NCBI GenBank assembly: GCA_963928055.1
Contig: CAWVDN010000001.1
Location: 682,001 to 746,000 of the forward strand
Source: Scatomonas sp963928055
GTDB lineage: Bacteria > Bacillota > Clostridia > Lachnospirales > Lachnospiraceae
Direction: 5' to 3'
DNA: 64,000 nt
Positions 25,378 to 33,338 of this stretch are shown piece after piece (the first letter of the stretch is position 1; each line of letters starts with the position of its first letter). A program made the translations under genes and the position numbers. Below the pieces are notes generated by a model. The model did no database searches, was not told the DNA's origin, and worked only from the letters and a program-made list of their open reading frames with translations.

Positions 25378-25581
25378 ATGCTGGATAGAATCGCTTTGAT
25401 CCTGGTGATCATCGGTGCTCTCAATTGGGGGGCTATCGGCCTGTTCCGCTACGACGTTGTGGCTCACCTTTTCGGAGGCCAGAGCGCTGCTGTCAGCCGG
25501 GTCATCTATACCCTGGTGGCTCTGGCCGGTCTCTGGTGCATCACGCTCCTCTTCCGCAGACGGACTGCCGAGGAATTATGA
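25378..25581 (+). CDS. DUF378 small membrane protein
   Basis: 67-aa integral membrane protein with two hydrophobic helices, starting MLDRIALILVIIGALNWGAI; the GALNWG motif defines the DUF378/YuzA family. Function unknown. ATG 25378 has AGGAG 10 bases upstream. A short inverted repeat GCGGAGGA/TCCTCCGC (about 25315-25346) lies in the leader. Confidence 0.88.
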   Translation: MLDRIALILVIIGALNWGAIGLFRYDVVAHLFGGQSAAVSRVIYTLVALAGLWCITLLFRRRTAEEL

Positions 25582-25591
25582 TCCCCTCCGC

Positions 25592-25642
25592 GCCTGCCCG
25601 CGTCCGGCGGCTTTTCCCGCCGCCGCGGCCGCAGGCTTTTTT
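25592..25642 (+). terminator. Terminator after the DUF378 gene
   Basis: GCCTGC.CCGCG.CCGGCGGC pairs with the downstream CCGCCGCCGCGG.CCGCAGGC and is followed by six T; very GC-rich stem. Confidence 0.85.
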
Positions 25643-25710
25643 ATCGGCCGTACTTCCGGGATCCTTTCTGAAGTTTTTTTGAATTTTCTCTGAATTCCCC
25701 CTCTGCGGAT

Positions 25711-25738
25711 TTGACCTTTTTTTCAAATTATGTATAAT
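25711..25738 (+). promoter_or_regulatory. Promoter of the LCP protein gene
   Basis: TTGACC (25711-25716), 16-bp spacer, TATAAT (25733-25738), about 50 bp before the ATG at 25789. Confidence 0.8.
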
Positions 25739-25788
25739 AAAAAAGAAACTGTAGATGCTGGACTCAGACAAAAGAAAGGATCCTGATT

Positions 25789-26856
25789 ATGGAAGAAAAC
25801 ACACAGAACATAGATCCGGAAGGATTCGAAACTCCTCCCCGGAAAAAGAAAAAGAAGAAAAAACTCCTGACCATTATCATTGTCATCGCGGCCATCCTGG
25901 TGGCTCTGCTGGGCATCGCCTACGGCTTTGTCCATCACTACTATTCCAAGAGCAACTATGTGAAGGACGCGGCAGTGACGCAGGTCCCGGAACAGGAACT
26001 GCCGGAAGACGTCCAGAAGGAAAACAGCGTAGACTCCATGTCCGAAGAAGCGCAGAAAGAGGCGGAAGAAAAAGCTCTGGCCGCTCAGCAGCAGGTGGAG
26101 TTCCCGGACGGGGATTACGTTTACAACCTTCTGCTCATCGGTTCTGACCGCCGGGACACCAGCTGGTACGGAAACTCCGACGTCATGATGCTGGCCTCCA
26201 TCAACACCAAGACCAAGACCATTTACCTCACCAGCTTCATGCGGGACAGCTACGCCATCGTCGGCGATACAGGCGCCCACAAGCTGAACTACGCTTACGC
26301 CCTGGGCGGCGGCCCGCTGCTGGTACAGACCATCGAGGACAATTACCGGATCGATATTGACAACTACGCCTCCGCGGACTTTACCTCCACCGCCCAAATC
26401 GTGGATCTGGTGGGCGGCGTGGACATCGACCTGTACCAGGAAGAGTGCGATTACCTGACGGAGCAGGGCGCCGGGGACTTCCCCACCGCCGGCACGTATC
26501 ACTTAAACGGCGAGCAGGCCGTGGCGTACGGTCGGATCCGTTATGTCGGCTATTACGATTACGAGAGGACTGAACGTCAGCGGAGAGTCATGGAACAGAT
26601 CTTCCTGAAAGCCAAAACTCTCAGCCTGGGAGAATTAAACACCCTGGCCAACGAGATCCTGCCCCTGACCACCCACAACCTGAGCGAGGGCGAAGTCATC
26701 TCACTGATCACCCAGCTCCCCTCCATCATCGGCTACGATCTGCAGCTGGGAAGGGTTCCCTACGACGGCATGTTCCACAACGAGGGCGAACTGCTGGTAC
26801 CCGACTGGGAAGCCACCATCCAGCAGCTTCACGATACCATTTACGCGGAAGAATAA
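25789..26856 (+). CDS. LytR-CpsA-Psr (LCP) family protein
   Basis: 355-aa membrane-anchored phosphotransferase family that attaches polyprenyl-linked glycopolymers to peptidoglycan. A lysine block (KKKKKKKLL) precedes one membrane helix (LTIIIVIAAILVALLGIAYG). The LCP domain spans about 110-345, with LLLIGSDRR, the Arg/Asp motif TSFMRDSYAIV, HKLNYAYALGGGPLLVQTIE, VDLVGGVDIDL and YGRIRYVGYYDYERTERQRR, all family hallmarks. Its own promoter and terminator suggest a single-gene unit. It could anchor the polysaccharide made by the 33-47 kb locus, but nothing links them directly. Confidence 0.93.
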   Translation: MEENTQNIDPEGFETPPRKKKKKKKLLTIIIVIAAILVALLGIAYGFVHHYYSKSNYVKDAAVTQVPEQELPEDVQKENSVDSMSEEAQKEAEEKALAAQQQVEFPDGDYVYNLLLIGSDRRDTSWYGNSDVMMLASINTKTKTIYLTSFMRDSYAIVGDTGAHKLNYAYALGGGPLLVQTIEDNYRIDIDNYASADFTSTAQIVDLVGGVDIDLYQEECDYLTEQGAGDFPTAGTYHLNGEQAVAYGRIRYVGYYDYERTERQRRVMEQIFLKAKTLSLGELNTLANEILPLTTHNLSEGEVISLITQLPSIIGYDLQLGRVPYDGMFHNEGELLVPDWEATIQQLHDTIYAEE

Positions 26857-26880
26857 TCTTCTATCTGACCTGAAGCCCAA

Positions 26881-26935
26881 GGAGCCATTGCAAAATAGGT
26901 GAAAAATCATCTATGAGAGCAATGGCTCCCTTTTT
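26881..26935 (+). terminator. Terminator of the LCP gene
   Basis: Perfect 11-bp stem GGAGCCATTGC/GCAATGGCTCC with a 27-base loop, then CTTTTT. Confidence 0.8.
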
Positions 26936-27165
26936 ACGCACAAAAAGACCTGCGAAGGCCCTTATGGATGATTTTCCGGTACCTTCTTTTACAAAAAGAT
27001 ACATTTTTCTGTAATTTTTTCCTCTTTTCCAGCGAATTAGTTAATGAGCGGGCATAGAAACCCGGGAAAGGAGGTCGAATTAAGTATTGCCGGGTCGAAT
27101 TTATGCGAAGCTCTGGAAAAACAATACAGATTATCCTATTTTAAAGGAAATTCAGGGAGGATGAC

Positions 27166-27522
27166 ATGAAAGCAAATATTGAAACAGTACTGCAGACCAT
27201 GGGCGTATCCCGCAGTTATCAGGGGTACCGCTATTTTATCGAGGCCGTCCGCATGGCCGCCGAAAAGCCCTGCCGGCTGATCCGCATCCGCGAAAAGATC
27301 TACGAGCCCATTGCCGGAAAATACGGCACGACCATTTCCAATGTAGAAAAGAATCTACGGACCATCCGGGATGTGATCGTCCGCCACAACGGACTGGAGC
27401 TTTTGATCGAGTGGACCGGCGCAAGCTTTCTCCGGGACGCCAATCCCTATCCCCGGGAACTGATCGAGCTGTTTGCGGAATACTGCCATCCGGCGGAGGA
27501 AGAATCGAAAAAGCAATCTTGA
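27166..27522 (+). CDS. Orphan Spo0A C-terminal-domain (DNA-binding) protein
   Basis: 118-aa protein that is essentially only the effector domain of the sporulation regulator Spo0A, without the receiver domain. It shows SYQGYRYFIEAVRMAAE, REKIYEPIAGKYGTTISNVE (recognition helix region) and EKNLRTIRDVIVRHN. Such stand-alone proteins should bind 0A-box-like DNA, possibly competing with or mimicking Spo0A; this is inference. ATG 27166 has AGGGAGG 7 bases upstream. An inverted repeat follows at 27533-27576. Confidence 0.8.
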   Translation: MKANIETVLQTMGVSRSYQGYRYFIEAVRMAAEKPCRLIRIREKIYEPIAGKYGTTISNVEKNLRTIRDVIVRHNGLELLIEWTGASFLRDANPYPRELIELFAEYCHPAEEESKKQS

Positions 27523-27532
27523 GCCGGGGAAA

Positions 27533-27576
27533 AGAAGAGCGCGTGGAGGATCTGCGGGGCATCCATGCGCTCTTCT
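27533..27576 (+). terminator. Hairpin after the Spo0A-like gene
   Basis: AGAAGAGCGC pairs with GCGCTCTTCT, with TGGA/TCCA inside. The downstream T run is weak (CCCTTTC), so termination is likely but not certain. Confidence 0.55.
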
Positions 27577-27679
27577 GCCCTTTCAAGGCATGAGAAAGCA
27601 GATTCGTCCTGTTTCCACCTGTTCAACCCATTCCGTTTGTGTTATAATCCTTCTGACAGGATTCCTCTGCGGAACGGAG

Positions 27680-28162
27680 GAATGCAAGCGGGCCAGGTTT
27701 TACCGCAGTCAGATGGACATGGAACTTTTGCTGGCCGGCGAGGAATACGCCCTGCTGCCGGATACATTCGTGATTTTCATCTGCGATTTCGATCCATTCG
27801 GATGCGGATTTTACCGTTATTCTTTTGAGTCCCGCTGTCGCGAAAACGCGCTGCTTGACCTAAAGGAAGGCTGCCAGTATATCTTCCTGAATGCCGCGGG
27901 AACAGATCCGGAATCCGTTCCGGATCATCTGGCCTCTTTTCTGAAATATGTCCATGCGGACCTGACGGAAAGCGAAACAGATTTCCACGACGATTTTGTG
28001 GAACAGCTCCAGCAGACCGTAAGAAGGATCAAAGAAAGCCGGGAAATGGAGGAACGCTATATGGTATTTGAAGAAATGCTGCGGGATGAGTGGAAAACAG
28101 GAAAAGCTGAGGGAAAGGCTGAGGGAAAGGCTGAGGGGAAGGCCTTAAACTATACCCTATAG
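27680..28162 (+). pseudogene. Rpn-family nuclease/putative transposase, truncated at both ends
   Basis: The frame reads RARFYRSQMDMELLLAGEEY, then LPDTFVIFICDFDPFGCGFYRY, FESRCRE and IFLNAAGTD, the core of PD-(D/E)XK Rpn (recombination-promoting nuclease) proteins common in Lachnospiraceae. The N-terminal nuclease half (the PDEKLLKPLL-type start and catalytic core) is absent. At the C terminus the usual GKAEGKAEGKAEG repeats stop abruptly at GKALNYTL, four bases before the left end of an IS3-type element. So the gene lost its 5' part and was cut at the 3' side by insertion. Confidence 0.8.
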
Positions 28163-28296
28163 AATGGACACGTTAAGAAGAAGGAATCCCTAAAAATAGA
28201 CACAAGAAGAAGGGAAAAATCCCCTAAATGTGGACAATAAAAGGAGGGATTTCTTCCAGTAGATGATGTATAATAAAACTATCTACTGGAGGAAAT

Positions 28297-28713
28297 ATGA
28301 AAGAATATACAGAGAAGCAAATAAAAGAGTTGAAAAAAAATCCATATGTTTTCAAAGTAACAAAACATAAATTATATTATACAGCCAAGTTTAAAGAAGA
28401 TTTTTGGGTAAGTTATCAGGCTGGAAATACACCTCGGAAAATACTTAGAGACTTTGGATTTGATATTAATATATTTGGACAAAAACAAATCGATTCGCTT
28501 GTTCAGCATATAAAGAAGCAGGCGTTATCTGGGAATGGCTTCACGGAAGGGGAGAACAGACAAAGGAGAACGCCTATGAAGGCAACCTCCGAAGAGGAAC
28601 TTTCGTCACCGCAATCTATGGAACGCATGCAGAATGAACTTCTGTATCTAAGGCAGGAAGTGGAGTTTCTAAAAAAAATTATTATAGCAGACAATTCAAA
28701 GAAGAAAGATTAG
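28297..28713 (+). CDS. IS3-type transposase OrfA (helix-turn-helix protein)
   Basis: 138-aa protein, MKEYTEKQIKELKKNPYVFK at the start, with an HTH-like middle (VSYQAGNTPRKILRDFGFDI) and a C-terminal leucine-zipper-like coil (MQNELLYLRQEVEFLKKIII), as in OrfA proteins of the IS150 branch. It has GGAGG before the ATG. It is AT-rich compared with the flanking chromosome. OrfB follows after 2 bp but is broken, so no active transposase can be made from this copy. Confidence 0.75.
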   Translation: MKEYTEKQIKELKKNPYVFKVTKHKLYYTAKFKEDFWVSYQAGNTPRKILRDFGFDINIFGQKQIDSLVQHIKKQALSGNGFTEGENRQRRTPMKATSEEELSSPQSMERMQNELLYLRQEVEFLKKIIIADNSKKKD

Positions 28714-28715
28714 CC

Positions 28716-28892
28716 ATGGAGACTTCAGAAAATAAATTTGAAATCATCCATGAGACAATTCATAAAGCGGATAATAGATTGTCCGTAAAGATGCTTTGTG
28801 AAATAGCGGGAGTATCCAGATCCGGTTATTACAACTGGGTACATTCGGAAGAAAAAAGAGAGAAAAAGGAAGCACAGGACAGAGCTGACTTC
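28716..28892 (+). pseudogene. IS3-type OrfB, N-terminal fragment
   Basis: METSENKFEIIHETIHKADN, then VKMLCEIAGVSRSGYYNWV: the HTH_21 start of an IS3 OrfB. The reading frame runs into the left inverted repeat of the IS256-type element (…RADF then GSIPKFV and stop). The DDE integrase core is absent. Confidence 0.85.
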
Positions 28893-28964
28893 GGGAGTAT
28901 CCCAAAGTTTGTGTAAACCTTCAAACTGATGTAAGATAGGCTTACCAGTTTGGAGGTTTATTTT

Positions 28965-30212
28965 ATGGCAAAGAAAAAAGATACCCCACAAAAAGCAGCT
29001 CTTCGGGAAATGATGGGCAACTACCTGAAAGAAAACAATGTAAAGGTCAAGGATGGGACGGATGTCAACTCTATCATGCGAGATATGATGTCCATCATCC
29101 TGGAAGGTGCTCTGGATCAGGAAATGGATGAGGAACTGGGATATTCCAAGTATGATTATCGAAACAAGGAAACGGATAATTCCAGAAATGGCCATTCTCA
29201 GAAGACCATGCATACCAGTTACGGCGATATGGAGATTGATGTCCCAAGAGATCGAAAAGGTGAGTTTGAACCACAGATCGTCAAAAAATATCAGAATACG
29301 GTCACTCAAGACATGGAAGAAAAGATCATCTCCATGTATGCCAAAGGAATGACCACGAATGATATCGAAAGCCATATGCGGGAACTCTATGACATCGAGA
29401 TTTCTGACAGTACCATCAGCAGGATCACAGATAAGATTCTTCCCATCGTAAAAGAATGGCAGGAAAGACCTTTGGAGGAAATCTATGCGGTCGTTTTCAT
29501 GGATGCCATCCATTATCACGTTCGTAATGAAGGCAGGATTGTAAAACGTGCGGTTTATATCGCTATAGGAATCGACATGGAAGGGCATAAAGATGTGCTC
29601 GGCATGTATGTAGGACAAAATGAGAGTGCAAAGTTCTGGCTTTCCATTTTGAACGGACTAAAAAACCGTGGCGTAGAAGATATCCTGATCGCATGCGTAG
29701 ACGGTCTGACAGGCTTTCCTCAGGCAATTGAAGCTGTTTTTCCGGATACGGAGATCCAGCAATGCATTATCCATCAGATCCGGAATACGACAAAGTTTGT
29801 TTCCTACAAGGAACTCAAACCGCTGATGGCTGATCTGAAGCGTGTATATGCAGCCCCAACAGAAGAAATCGCACTGGCTGAACTGGATGGTTTTGATGAG
29901 AAATGGAGCGGAAAATACCCGAAAATAGCGAAATCCTGGAAAGACAACTGGGCAAATCTTTCAACATATTTCAAGTATCCTGAAGCGATCCGCCGCTTAA
30001 TCTATACCACGAATGCCATCGAGGGATTTAACCGGCAGCTGCGGAAGGTCACGAAATCTAAGACGGTATTCCCTTCCGATGAGAGTCTCCTGAAAATGCT
30101 GTATCTGGCTATGATGGATATCACGAAAAAATGGACCGGACACCGACAGGATTGGGGGCAGATCCATTCGCAGCTGGAGATATTTTTCGAAGAACGATTA
30201 TCTGGATTATAA
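28965..30212 (+). CDS. IS256-family (mutator-type) transposase
   Basis: 415-aa DDE transposase. ATG 28965 (MAKKKDTPQKAALREM) has GGAGG 8 bases before. Mutator-family blocks are intact: LGYSKYDYR, RNGHSQKTMHTSYGDMEIDV, PRDRKGEFEPQIVKKYQ, ISMYAKGMTTNDI, VFMDAIHYHVR and CVDGLTGFPQAIEAVFP (catalytic Asp residues), VQQCIIHQIR-like IQQCIIHQIRN, and TTNAIEGFNRQLRK with the catalytic Glu. It looks full length and potentially active. Confidence 0.93.
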   Translation: MAKKKDTPQKAALREMMGNYLKENNVKVKDGTDVNSIMRDMMSIILEGALDQEMDEELGYSKYDYRNKETDNSRNGHSQKTMHTSYGDMEIDVPRDRKGEFEPQIVKKYQNTVTQDMEEKIISMYAKGMTTNDIESHMRELYDIEISDSTISRITDKILPIVKEWQERPLEEIYAVVFMDAIHYHVRNEGRIVKRAVYIAIGIDMEGHKDVLGMYVGQNESAKFWLSILNGLKNRGVEDILIACVDGLTGFPQAIEAVFPDTEIQQCIIHQIRNTTKFVSYKELKPLMADLKRVYAAPTEEIALAELDGFDEKWSGKYPKIAKSWKDNWANLSTYFKYPEAIRRLIYTTNAIEGFNRQLRKVTKSKTVFPSDESLLKMLYLAMMDITKKWTGHRQDWGQIHSQLEIFFEERLSGL

Positions 30213-30272
30213 GCCGTTTCTGGCCTGGCAGGGCTGGCTGGGCCAGCCCTGCTTGACATGTCCAGAAACGGC
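30213..30272 (+). terminator. Double hairpin after the first IS256 transposase
   Basis: Outer stem GCCGTTTCTGG (30213-30223) with CCAGAAACGGC (30262-30272), and inner palindrome AGGGCTGG/CCAGCCCT. It starts at the base after the stop codon. A poly-T tail is absent (CATTATAATAC follows), so it may instead protect the 3' end or block read-through. Confidence 0.6.
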
Positions 30273-30381
30273 ATTATAATACAAGCAAGGGCAGAACCTC
30301 AAAAAATCGGCTCTGCCCAGAGTAACGAATGACATATCTTATATCAGTTTTTTGAATTTACACAAAACTTGAAACGGTCTC

Positions 30382-31772
30382 TATACCATCCGTTTGATGG
30401 CATGTCAATAACAGGCGGATTTTCCGCCTGTTTTAACCTGGATATGGATTTAATCTGGCAGCCGTCCTTCATACATAATACTCAACTCACCATAGACCTG
30501 GCCCCAGTTTCGGATGGTAGTTGTCCATTTTTTGGTGGCTTCAAAGGTGGCCAGATACAGGGCTTTCAGCAGTGCTGTATCGCTCGGAAAAACGCTTCTC
30601 TGCTGGTTGAGTCTCCGATAGGTGGAATTTAATGATTCTATAGCATTGGTTGTATATATGACCTTCCGCACATCTGTTGAAAATTTGAAAATCGGAGAAA
30701 TCGCATCCCAGTTATCTTTCCAGCGTTTCATGGAGTTCGGATATTTAGGCGTCCATTTCTCTGTTACCCGGTCAAGTGCGTCCAGAGCTTTCTTCTCATC
30801 GGATGCCTGATAGATTGTTTTTAAATCCGTTGCAAAGGCTTTCCTGTCTTTATCCGGAACATATTTCAGCGTATTCCGTACCTGATGTACGATACAGCGC
30901 TGATACTCTGTTTTCGGAAAGGCAGCTGCAATAGCTTCCTTGATTCCAGTCAGACCATCTGCACAAAGGATCAGGATGTCTTTTACACCGCGGTTTTTTA
31001 ATTCATTCAGGACAGACAGCCAGTATTTTGAGCTCTCATTATCACCAACCTGAATGGTTAGGACTTCTTTCTTGCCATCTGTATTGATACCCAAAATCAC
31101 ATATGCCGCCAGTTTTCGGATGATGCCGTTATCCCGCACAGAATAGTGGATTGCATCAATAAAAAGGATCGGATATATTTCATCCAAAGGCCGGTTTTGC
31201 CAATCCTCTATTTGCGGCAAGATCTTATCCGTCACATCTGAGATAAAACCCTCAGATGTTTCAAAACCGTAAATATCCTCTATGGTCTCTGAAATCTGCC
31301 GGGTTGTCATTCCCTTTGCATACATGGATATGATCTTCTGGTCAATATCCGAGATATCTTTCTGACGTTTTTTGACCACCTGCGGCTGGAAGGTTGATTT
31401 GCGGTCCTGCGGGACTTCGATTTCCATAGAGCCGTAACTACTGTTTACCCGTTTGCGCTTATAGCCATTCCGGTAATCGTCATTGTCAGAACGTTCAGAC
31501 TTTTCATAGCCAAGATGATCATCCATTTCTGCTTCCATCATTTCTTTAATGGTCCCGCCAAGAAGATCTTTCAAGGCATCCTGGATATCTTCAGCGGTCT
31601 GAATGTCGTATTCTTCCAGGAGTTGATGGATAATGTTTCGTTTTCCTTCCGTCATTTGTACCCGATGAACAGGTTTCTTTTGTTTTGCCATAATAAAAGG
31701 CCCTCCTATGATTTAGATTTTATCATAGAAGAACCTCTTATATTTACGTATTTACAGAAAAACTTTCACACC
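30382..31772 (-). mobile_element. IS256-family insertion sequence (second copy), 3' end missing
   Basis: Opposite orientation to the first copy. Its 5' terminal repeat (minus strand GGTGTGAAAGTTTTTCTGTA, ending about 31772) is present. Downstream of the transposase there is a small hairpin (AACAGGCGGA/TCCGCCTGTT, 30410-30432) but no matching terminal repeat before the first copy's end at 30381. The first IS256 therefore appears to have removed its 3' end. Confidence 0.7.
30450..31691 (-). CDS. IS256-family transposase (second, divergent copy)
   Basis: 413-aa mutator-type transposase, start MAKQKKPVHRVQMTEGKRNI after GGAGGG. Conserved blocks are LGYEKSERSDNDDYRNGYKR, EVPQDRKSTFQPQVVKKRQ, MYAKGMTTRQIS, LFIDAIHYSVRDNG, CADGLTGIKEAIAAAFP, RCIVHQVRNTLKYVP and TTNAIESLNSTYRRLNQ. 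The protein is complete although the element lacks one end. It differs clearly from the first copy, so they are separate acquisitions. Confidence 0.93.
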   Translation of the reverse strand: MAKQKKPVHRVQMTEGKRNIIHQLLEEYDIQTAEDIQDALKDLLGGTIKEMMEAEMDDHLGYEKSERSDNDDYRNGYKRKRVNSSYGSMEIEVPQDRKSTFQPQVVKKRQKDISDIDQKIISMYAKGMTTRQISETIEDIYGFETSEGFISDVTDKILPQIEDWQNRPLDEIYPILFIDAIHYSVRDNGIIRKLAAYVILGINTDGKKEVLTIQVGDNESSKYWLSVLNELKNRGVKDILILCADGLTGIKEAIAAAFPKTEYQRCIVHQVRNTLKYVPDKDRKAFATDLKTIYQASDEKKALDALDRVTEKWTPKYPNSMKRWKDNWDAISPIFKFSTDVRKVIYTTNAIESLNSTYRRLNQQRSVFPSDTALLKALYLATFEATKKWTTTIRNWGQVYGELSIMYEGRLPD

Positions 31773-32582
31773 GCCGAAGTATCTCCAAATGAGCGCCTTT
31801 AATTCCTCTACCGTCATCTGCCTTGTGTCATAGCGGTCATAAAGGAGCTCTGTCTTCATTCTGGCCCACATACTCTCACAGCGTGCATTATCATGGCAGC
31901 GTCCTCCTGCACTGTTCATGCTTTGGTGGATGTGGTGCTCCCGGATGGTCTGGCGGTAAGACTCACTGGTATACTGTGTCCCACGGTCACTGTGGATGAT
32001 CGCTCCTTCCAATGCGGGATATGCAGTCAGGGCATTTTCCAGTGTTTGGATACACAGATCTGCTTTCATGTTTGTCCCCATTGACAGACCGAGGACGCTA
32101 AGATCAAAGCAGTCGAAAATCGCAGATACATACAGTTTCCCATTGCGCGCCGGGATCTCCGTGATATCTGTAATACATTTTTCTAATGGGGCATCTGAAT
32201 GGAAATCCCGCTTCAACAGATCATCCGATTTCATGGCTTCCCGGTCTGCCTTTGTAAGTCCATTCGGCTTTCTCTTTGGCTGATGGCTCAGGCCGATCTG
32301 ATCCATAACCCGGTATACGGTCCGTTCACTGGGTATATGTACGCCCTCCGGCTGCTTCAGCAACAGCGCCTGATACATCCGGATCCGTCCATAAGTATCG
32401 TTACATTCATCCTCACTGATGATTTCTTTCATGGCATCCGCCAGATCCTGGTACTTCCATGGACGGTCTTTGTTTGCGAGATATTTATAGAAGCCCTGCC
32501 GGCTGATACCAAGCATCCGGCAATAAAATGAAATTTTTCCGGTAATCCTGCCGTCCTCTGTTTTCAAAGCGAGAAAGATCAT
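31752..32582 (-). pseudogene. IS3-family OrfB integrase, C-terminally truncated
   Basis: 276 aa. The DDE core looks complete: ITDITEIPARNGKLYVSAIF (first Asp), GAIIHSDRGTQYTSESY (second Asp) and MNSAGGRCHDNARCESMWAR (Glu). The last authentic residues are MTVEELKALIWRYF; the next seven (GGVKVFL) are read from the terminal repeat of the IS256 element. IS3 OrfB proteins usually continue another 15-30 residues. The start overlaps orfA as ATGA. Activity is doubtful and the right end of the element is lost. Confidence 0.85.
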
Positions 32583-32911
32583 TCTCTGGTTTTTGCTGAC
32601 TTCCGACGGCTGGCGGCGAAAAAAGCGCTGGCTTCCTCCAGAAATTCATTTTCTTCCTTCAGGCGGCGGATTTCTTTATCCTGCTCCTTCACCCGCTTAC
32701 GCAGCATGGTAATTTCTTCTGACAGGCTCATTGCACTGGCAGGGGTATGGGAACCTTCCCCAACATCCAGCTTACCAGCTCTTACAGCTTTCAGCCATGT
32801 ATGGATGGTTCCTTCAGGGATTCCTAATTCTTTAGCAGCCTTAGCGCCGCCGATTTCTTTGGCAAGTTTCACTGCCTGTACTTTGTATTCATGGTCATAT
32901 TTACGTGCCAC
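32579..32911 (-). CDS. IS3-family OrfA
   Basis: 110-aa protein with an N-terminal HTH_8-type domain (KVQAVKLAKEIGGAKAAKEL, GIPEGTIHTWLKAVR) and a C-terminal coiled coil (EEITMLRKRVKEQDKEIRRL) for multimerisation. It ends in the ATGA overlap with orfB, which suggests translational coupling; a -1 frameshift fusion, usual in IS3, is not obvious here. Confidence 0.88.
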   Translation of the reverse strand: MARKYDHEYKVQAVKLAKEIGGAKAAKELGIPEGTIHTWLKAVRAGKLDVGEGSHTPASAMSLSEEITMLRKRVKEQDKEIRRLKEENEFLEEASAFFAASRRKSAKTRE

Positions 32912-32940
32912 TTTGAATACCTCCTTATTCTCTTGGTTTT

Positions 32941-32970
32941 ATTATGAAATCCTTGAGAATAAGCTGTCAA
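32941..32970 (-). promoter_or_regulatory. IS3 transposase promoter
   Basis: Minus strand TTGACA (32965-32970), 18-bp spacer, CATAAT (32941-32946), inside the 5' end of the element. Confidence 0.7.
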
Positions 32971-32991
32971 CTTTTTTTATACCACACCACT

Positions 32992-33230
32992 AGCACCGTC
33001 TCCAACATTGACAGTGAATGGAATATCACACGCTGGAAATAAAAGCTTTTTTACGCAACCCAATAGTTATGGAATAATCGGAAACCCATGTAATTTACAG
33101 TAATGACCAATTTTGTGAATCGAATATACATTGTTTAGTATCTCGTAGACTTCCTCCGTTTTTCCTAAATATAGAATGCAGCAGCATTTAAGGTAGGGAT
33201 TTACCGTGTACGGTCTTTTGGGTGTCCCGT
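32992..33230 (-). pseudogene. Serine acetyltransferase-like gene remnant
   Basis: The minus-strand frame reads ...KTEEVYEILNNVYSIHKIGH, YCKLHGFPIIP, a TAA stop, then LLGCVKKLLFPACDIPFTVN and VGDGA. The LLFPACDIPFTVNVGDGA part resembles the start of capsule-type serine acetyltransferases (left-handed helix domain). The frame is interrupted by one stop and then cut off by the end of the IS3 element at 32990. The remaining bases to 33338 hold no convincing gene. It was probably the last gene of the polysaccharide operon. Confidence 0.5.
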
Positions 33231-33338
33231 ATTGGTATACTCGGAAGATCTGCCGGATTCAGAGAAATTTCTTTTGTGTGTGGTAAGGCGCCGATTTTAC
33301 AACCTCCAATAGTGTAAATCGCCCCGACGACAGCACTT

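Larger units (their letters stand above)
28166..28892 (+). mobile_element. IS3-type element, left part only
   Basis: The element appears to begin TGGACACGTTAAGAAGAAGG. Its subterminal region has repeated GAAGGAAT-CCC/GAAGGGAAAAATCCC-like motifs, probably transposase sites, before orfA. The right part is missing: orfB stops at 28892 where an IS256-type end begins. No matching right half is present beyond that element, so the junction is not a simple recent insertion. Confidence 0.7.
28893..30381 (+). mobile_element. IS256-family insertion sequence (first copy)
   Basis: The left end (28893-28917, ...AGTTTGTGTAAA) and the right end (30357-30381, reverse complement ...AGTTTTGTGTAAA) form imperfect 25-bp terminal inverted repeats around one transposase gene. 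The flanking 8-9 bp (AGCTGACTT versus TATACCATC) do not match, so no target duplication remains. That is consistent with a deletion or recombination after insertion. Confidence 0.8.
31773..32990 (-). mobile_element. IS3-family element, 3' part replaced by IS256
   Basis: The 5' end on the minus strand starts TGGTGTGGTATAAAAAAAGT (end at 32990), with a promoter immediately inside it. orfA and most of orfB follow. The 3' end is missing because the second IS256 begins inside orfB, after the codons for LIWRYF. Different from the IS3-type fragment at 28166. Confidence 0.75.

Noticed and set aside
28893..31772. Composite transposon formed by the two IS256 copies
   Set aside because: The copies are divergent, directly adjacent with no cargo between them, and one lacks an end.
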